64,000 nucleotides of DNA from Cyprinodon diabolis (taxonomy: Eukaryota; Chordata; Actinopteri; Cyprinodontiformes; Cyprinodontidae): assembly GCA_030533445.1 (NCBI GenBank), contig CM060064.1, positions 27,139,126 to 27,203,125 on the forward strand, read 5' to 3'. Positions 47,950-64,000 of this stretch are shown here, in pieces. Position 1 is the first letter of the stretch. Each line of letters opens with the position of its first letter. Under the pieces are notes generated by a model, which searched no databases, was not told where the DNA came from, and saw nothing but the letters and a program-made list of their open reading frames with translations. The position numbers were made by a program, and so were the translations under genes.

Positions 47950-48840
47950 TTTAGGGGATCTGATATTGTTTCCAGGCCAGAAGGGAATTGTAATCTATGC
48001 TGCGGGTTCTGGATCTCCCCCAGGTTCTACATCACCAAAGGAGATGCTCTAGCATATCCTAATTAAATATCCAGGTAACCTCAGAGGAGCAGCGATAGTC
48101 CGATCTACCCATATTCTTATCTTCAGTTACCACAGTATACATGTCTGATTAAATAATACTACTTATACTTCAGTGATAGCATCAAGGTGTTATTTTATTG
48201 TATCTCTTATATTATATCCGTTGGTTGTGCTGTTCTTTTCACATCTCTTTGCAGGTGTTGAAGCAGACTGAATATGTTTTATCGTTATCTCCTCTTTCTT
48301 TCATATTTTTCTGTTTTTCCTTTCCTGTTTTACTTACATTGCAGTGTCCATATAATCTGTAATACTCCCTGCATGAATTATAATAAAGCTATTTGCATTA
48401 ATCAAGCAGAATACTATGGCGATAGCCCTACTGTGGGATAGCCCTACAAGTGATGCACCACTTGTGAAAGCTAAATGTGTTTGGCTCTCTTTTTGGCATC
48501 AAAACAATTATTGTTATTGCCACATTGCCAGACAGGACACTGTAAAAAAAAAAAAAAGATAGTCCGATCTGCCCTTGGCTAACAGACTCTGTATGTAAGA
48601 CTTAGCTATGCACCTGACTACCTATTAAGCAGGTCACTAATACCGAGGATCTTCTTCTTTCTGTAAGGATCCACATCCAGTGGTGATGGATGAGGGTTGG
48701 ATCAAAGACAAACTGGTAAATCGGCTTTACTTTTTGACCCAAGCCTTTCTTTAACATAACACACATCAGCTGCACCCGCACTACTGCAAACAAAGCCGCA
48801 ATCCATCTGTCCATCAGCTGTGGATGCAGAAAGATCATGG
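47950..48840 (-). mobile_element. Decayed LINE (non-LTR) 3' ORF fragment, interrupted
   Basis: On the minus strand 48600-48838 encodes MDRWIAALFAVVRVQLMCVM, then QKVKPIYQFVFDPTLIHHHW and ILTERRRSSVLV. This is a decayed form of the common fish LINE segment with IAALFAVVRV, KLSIYRSIYVPTLTYGHELW and VVTERTRSRI. The related downstream part (GAGGTTACCTGGATATTTAA, TAGGATATGC) continues at 47950-48093. The 446 bp between are a later insertion. Exact clade (RTE/Rex-like) not determined. Confidence 0.7.
48111..48556 (+). mobile_element. Retroposon nested in LINE, 17-bp target duplication, poly(A) end
   Basis: The insert is flanked by direct repeats GATAGTCCGATCTACCC (48094-48110) and GATAGTCCGATCTGCCC (48557-48573), one mismatch in 17. 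The right side of the insert ends in a run of 14 A. A 17-bp target duplication and a 3' A-tail are hallmarks of LINE-mediated retroposition. The interior (AATAAAGCTATTTGCATTAA, TGCCAGACAGGACACTGT) looks like a short interspersed or 5'-truncated element. No coding sequence was recognised. Confidence 0.8.
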
Positions 48841-49893
48841 CATCATTCAGACTGAATTATCGTGAATGGAATAAATTGACACTTTATAATATATTTAATC
48901 TATTCACAGGTATATTTTATTTTTCTCAGTGCAAGATAAGGTGTAAGAATGTGAAGATTCTAGAATATTAGCATTTGCTTCAGAGATTCATCCAGTGACA
49001 GAGGTGTTTTCACAATGTAAAACAAAACAGAAGACTTCAAATATAGAACACGGTGAAAAACAATTTTGATACTTTGTGTGTTTGGACAAAAGCGTTTGAA
49101 CCTAAATGCCTTGTTTTTACTAAGTAAAGATAAAAATTGCTGTACACATTCAAAGTATAAATTTTTATAGATCCAGTTTATTTAGACTGATGAACTTGGC
49201 TTATTGTGTCAAACAGTTTAATAAAAAGAAAATTAATTGATTACAAAGCCTCTAGATCATATGTTTAACTTGTCCCACCAGTACTTATAATATAAAACAA
49301 ACATAATAATGAGAAAGCTAAGACATAAAGAGGTAGCAACATCAAAATAAAGATATGTCAACCAATCAATAACTAACTCATCAATGAGATAGCTAACATA
49401 TTAATGTGATCAGTAAATGCATTAATTAAATAGGGATGCCATGTCTTTTAGGTAGAATTAGGTTGAAAAGTATAATGAGCATACATATTATACATATTAA
49501 TATGTTGACTTAATACACTACAGGCTTACTTAATATTCGAAAATACCTCATGGTTATGAGACAAAATGTTAAATAGACAAGTCAGTGAAATTAGAATGCA
49601 ATCATGATGAGGACTTTGCTTACTTATTGTAATGATTGTTTTTTCTTCTTGATAGCGGCAAAAGCCTCTTGAGAGATTTAAACAACCGAAATAGATTTAA
49701 TAAACTTTTTGTTATATCTACAAAAAAATGTGTGATAAACCAGCATACACAGTTGATTTCACAACATTAAAGCAGACAACGAAAAAGAAAAAGTCCCATA
49801 AGGAACATTTAACCACAAGCATAACATATACATTAAAATGCAGTCTGTACAAGTTTCTCCTGAGTGTACTTTCTCCAGCTAAGAGTCATTGTG

Positions 49894-59743
<9,850 letters not shown>

Positions 59744-62690
59744 TTTTGAAAGTGGTCCTCAAGTCCTCACACCATCTCCGACAGCTACACTACAGCTGCA
59801 GGACACTGGGTAACATTGGGCTTCATGAAGCCTGAGAAGAAACTGACTGCTTTCCAGTACAGACAGGATTATTAAAGCCGAGCCTGCCTGGACGCAGTAG
59901 TGTGCTGTCCGTAAGACCCGTTATTGTGAAATCCCAGCGCTCTTCCCCCTGTTCAGTGCCGTTGCACAGAGGAAATCCTCCACAGTGACAAAATAACACC
60001 CCCGAAAGCTGAATTCAGGTCTAATACTGTATCGTGTTTTTCTTATCAGATAACTCTGTGTTTGTTTTGCTTCTTATCAGACTCAAGATTCTAGTATAGT
60101 TTTAAAATGTATATTAACCCCTGCTAATGTTCAGTTTTGCTATTTTTTAGATATTGTACATAAAACACTCAAGTCACATAATGACTCATATAGTTCTGGA
60201 ATAATTCATATCTTTCTTCCAAAGATAGGTACAGGTCATTTATTCATCTTCTTTCTTCATATTTCTGTATATCATGTATACAACCTAATAAACAGAAATA
60301 AGTATCACATGCATGTTTATATGGTTCAACCTAAAGGTATTGACGTCTCTAGTTGTCTGTCATCTCGTCTGTTTAGTGGTTATGACTGTGTTGCCATCAC
60401 TGCCGTCTTCTCTCACCTCTAGACGAAAACAGATTTACATAGTTAAAGTCTGTTTTTTTTCTCTCTAAGCATTACTAAACATGTACTCTTTGATATTATC
60501 CCAACAACAACAAAAAAACACAAATTTGTGTCATTAATAAATGATCAACCAATAATTAATTGGAAAAGGTTTTGCACAACCAAATGTGAACAGAAATTGT
60601 TTCTTTTTCCATTACCTCCATAGACACTGTTTGCTTGTCAGATTATAAGAGATTGACACAGTAATGCAGAAATTTAAGTTTTGTTCCCAAGGAGTCTAAA
60701 AAATTTACCATGTTATTTGGCCTTTTTGCAGAAGTGTCAAGAAGACAGTAATTGTTAAAAGAAAGCCAAGATGTCTACTTTGCAAGTCATTCAGGAAACA
60801 GCATACATCTAGAACAAAGTCTTTTTGATGCGATAAGACCAAAATTAATGATTTTGCTCCGTATCCAAAAAAGTATCTAGGTAACACACCAGCATAACAC
60901 TAAATATGATTGGTACGTTTGAGGTGCTCATAAAAACATGGAGCTTAACCCCTAAAAAATGGTGGAGATGGGGACAGAGTTGCTGAGAACACCAAAGCAG
61001 TGGCCACGGTCACCATCCAAAAAAAATACTATGCTGACTGTGGATCACCTAAGAACCACCCTTTTTTCTCAAACTGGGATGAACCTCACACATAGAATAG
61101 GCTCAGACACTCTTTCCTGCTGCAAGTCAGGGAGTATGACCTTCTATAGGAGATGCTGGTCATCTATGTGCTTTGGCTCATCTACTAAGCAGGACAGGTC
61201 TGAATGGAAATAAAACAATAAGGTCTCCAGTTAGGATCATCTCTGCGACCTTCCCTTAATCAGGGCCCAAAGAAAACAGCCTTCCTTTTGTTCATTTAAA
61301 AAAAAAAAGTGCTTCACAATCATGCCTCACCATACCAATATTAACCTGATATTTTTCCCTCGTCTTTTTAATCCATTTAAAGCATTCTTCAATATAAGGA
61401 GTTGTTTGGACCATTGATGCTCAAAATGACTAATATCTTGTTTGTAGACATGAACTTGGGATGTTTAGGCTGAATCTTATTCTGGCAATAAAACATGTTA
61501 GCGGAACATCATGCTGTGAGGATATTTTTTTTCTTCATAATGAGAGCTAGTCAGAGTTGATGTAAGCACAGATAGAGCTAAATTAGATGAAATCCTGGAA
61601 GAAATCCTGTTAGATGACGCAAAAGAATTGAATTTGGGGAGAAAGTTCCTCTTCCATCATTAAAACCATCCTAACTTTGAAGCCATAGATAAAATAAAGT
61701 GAATTTGAAAACCATCGGTGTATCAAAATGCCCGTCCACACTGAAACCCTAATTGAGAATTGAGGGATAAATCTGACTTTTGCAATTCACTGCTGGTTCC
61801 TCTTTTAAATCTGCTTTAAAATGAACCAAACCTAAAGTAGTTCAGGGGTCAGTGCTACAAAAGTTACTAATTTTGACCAGTCAAAAAGGGAAGGAAAATA
61901 GACAAGACTATCCATAAACTTTTTATAGTTTTTTATTTATAAGTAAAAACAAGAAAAAAAATTCACAAGAGTGTATATTTACAACAGAAAGTTGGAATTC
62001 GTAAAACGACTTAATCTATTCTTGCACCTCCACACAGCCTCTTTGCACTCTGCCCAGGTCTGAACTAAAGTAAACAGTAAGTTTGCCTTATTCATTCAGC
62101 TATTTAAAGAGGGACATCAAAAGAAGAAAAGAAGGAGCCTTTATCAAAACCAAGGCCTAACTGTAAAATCAAAAGCACTAAATGCTTATTTGAAGGTGCA
62201 ACTCAACCAGGCCTTTATAACACATCAATATGATGCAAAAAAATAGGTACAAATTAGTAAGACAGCAGCTCAGTGTGAAAAAGTAACAAATGTTAAAACA
62301 GACTTTTGTCTAAAAGAAATATCGTTCTCACTGAGAACTATTAAGAACACATTTTTGAACAGAGAAGGCTTTCATCGATTGTAATGCCAGCACCTTATCT
62401 GTCTCTCATTCATTCAGCGAGTCATCTTTAAATGTAAAGCATGTGCAAAATGTCCAAGAAACGTGATTAATAGGTTTACCACCATCTGCTTCTGGAACAT
62501 ATTAAACATTTCAAATTTTATTATAAAAATCACAGAATTACTGATGGGAAGGTCAAGATCATTAGAATAAGTCGCTTCCTCTTGTGTGATATTTTGAGGC
62601 AAGAACTCTGTGGTTATGTTTCTATATCTATCAGTCATTGCATGGATCCAGAAAAAAAAAAAACACCATGCAACTATTTATGCATGAGTT
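59744..62690. other. il6r promoter region, intergenic DNA and atp8b2 3' UTR
   Basis: The il6r 5' flank runs to about 60000 (somewhat GC-richer). 60000-61900 is AT-rich without recognisable genes; an 84-codon frame at 60959-61213 has no family features. 61930-62690 probably is the atp8b2 3' UTR, with an AATAAA (minus strand) near 61932. Confidence 0.4.
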
Positions 62691-64000
62691 TTATTTAGTG
62701 TGGGGGTGGGGGAGTTCTCTGGCATCACACGGCGGGTCTGAGCTGTAGGAGGCCCTGGCAAAGCCCCTTTGATCAAAAGGAGTCTCCTATGGAGAAGGGA
62801 AAGGACATAAGAGTAAATGTATGTAGGTGTTCAAAAACAAATAGTTATTTTTTTCCATGTTCATGTACAAGAAAAAAAAAAGCTGATATATAGCTGACCT
62901 GCACAGTCTCTAGAGAGAGAGTCCAGCCTCCGGATGAGTCTGTTGTTGCTGCAGCAGAAGTAGAGCTGTCGGGAGCAGAGGCCCTGGATTCATTCACTTC
63001 CAAGGTCGCTGGATGTGATGATGAAGACAGCTCAACTGCTGTGTTGCTTTCCTCCTCAATTGACGTTTCTTGTGAGCCCCCCAAAACAGAGGAAGAGTTT
63101 GATAGAGCTGGACCTGTCCCAGACATGTTACTGGGTGCTGGGCTGCACTCCCCAGAGGTGTTTGGCGGAGTGTGAGTATTCTTCTTCCTCCGAAGTGTTT
63201 CGATCCAGCTAGAGCTGTGTTTGGAGGCAAAATTGGCTAAGGCCAAGGAGGAAAGCCTCATGTTTTTTCCAGAGGTGATCAGCTCTCCAAAGCCTTCCTG
63301 GTGGGAGAAGGCGTAGCCTGACCTCCTGGAACCACCTCGGGCGCCGAGGCGGCCCTCAGAGACGCTGCCTGTGCCGCGCCAGGCTCCTCCCATGCTGCGA
63401 CCTCCAGGTTTACGCCTTTTCTGCCTCACCAATTGAGTATAACGCACCTAGAAATGGAAGATTGACATGTCTTTTAATTGTTGTGATATATACCATATCA
63501 TCAAACTTAAAATATGTGCTGTTTAATATAGAGTATTTCATAAATTTTCTGTGCTGGTCTTTGGTTTTGCTTTCAGTTCCAGTTTTATTCAGTGGGGAAT
63601 CCACATGCTGAACTCTGGATTTAGAAGTAAGCATTAGTCATTATCTCAGCGAAACTACAAACTTTGTCCCCTGCACAGAAACTAGATTTTAAATTAAAGA
63701 GGAACTTCTTCTCATCACCTTGAAAAGTGGTTTTGCTTGGCCGACTGACGCCACCTCAGACTCAGCTTTAAGTCATCATTAATGGATACTGTTAAAGTCA
63801 ATAATTCAGAGTGCATGAATGTTTTTTTTTTACCAACGGAATTAATAAATGCCTATACCGGCTTTCAAACTAACATCCTGGGAGGACGATAGCACATCGT
63901 GTAATGTGGATGAAAACAATTTTGGACATTTTATGCTTTCTTACCGTGTCTGACAGCTGAGGCTTGAGGTCCAGCTTGAGGAAGCGGAATGCCAAAACTG
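62691..64000 (-). CDS. atp8b2: Phospholipid-transporting P4-ATPase ATP8B2, C-terminal end
   Basis: Class 1 P4-ATPase (lipid flippase) at the plasma membrane with a CDC50 partner. The window contains the last three exons only: 63945-64000 (continues beyond the window), 62899-63447 and 62691-62786. The first gives LAFRFLKLDLKPQLSDT, the second VRYTQLVRQKRRKPGGRS, and then the family-specific RRSGYAFSHQEGFGELITSG, KNMRLSSLAL and SWIETLRRKK, as in human ATP8B2. Compared with human, this exon has a longer Ser/Thr/Asn-rich extension (HTPPNTSGECSPAPSN to LSLETVQ). A final short exon then adds ETPFDQRGFARASYSSDPPC and the stop. Catalytic and membrane domains lie outside the window. Confidence 0.93.

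Larger units (their letters stand above)
47568..49893. other. riiad1-il6r intergenic region
   Basis: Holds the riiad1 promoter (47570-47700), an old LINE with a nested retroposon (47950-48840), and AT-rich sequence with the probable 3' UTR of il6r (TTTATT polyA-type signals on the plus strand between about 49160 and 49890). No further gene was seen. Confidence 0.5.

Noticed and set aside
48602..48838. 78-codon minus-strand frame as a host gene
   Set aside because: It matches the decayed LINE ORF pattern and continues as LINE sequence beyond the nested insert.
60959..61213. 84-codon frame between il6r and atp8b2
   Set aside because: No start context, family motif or splice partner.

Overview
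This is a piece of a teleost fish nuclear genome. The evidence is multi-exon genes with GT-AG introns, a gene set matching the vertebrate block on human 1q21.3 (PIP5K1A, PSMD4, ZNF687, RIIAD1, IL6R, ATP8B2), abundant Tc1/mariner, LINE and MITE-like repeats of fish type, and long (TA)n and (GATA)n microsatellites. All gene models were built by hand from splice sites and reading phase. No database search was run.

Layout: the left third is on the plus strand. It holds the 3' half of a type I phosphatidylinositol-4-phosphate 5-kinase (pip5k1a-like), then psmd4 (proteasome ubiquitin receptor, 375 aa model) and znf687 (1278 aa zinc-finger protein). An apparently intact Tc1-like transposon with two identical 202-bp inverted repeats sits in psmd4 intron 1, 55 bp before exon 2.

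The rest is on the minus strand. A 28-coding-exon gene encodes a secreted, probably GPI-anchored mesothelin-family protein (1140 aa model). It is followed by riiad1 (three exons found, last exon not located), an intergenic stretch with a decayed LINE carrying a nested retroposon, il6r (interleukin-6 receptor alpha, 605 aa model) and the 3' end of atp8b2 (P4-ATPase flippase). znf687 and the mesothelin-like gene converge tail to tail, with candidate polyadenylation signals about 50 bp apart.

The genes are separate housekeeping, developmental and immune genes held together by ancient synteny. They are not an operon-like system, and I saw no sign of a novel multi-gene system. The most interesting observations are: the young Tc1 insertion next to a splice acceptor; a splice donor made by the end of a (TA)n microsatellite and a putative GC donor, both in the mesothelin-like gene; an upstream ORF across the znf687 start; an 84-bp in-frame intron in znf687; a strongly enlarged Ig domain in il6r; and several nested or stacked mobile elements.
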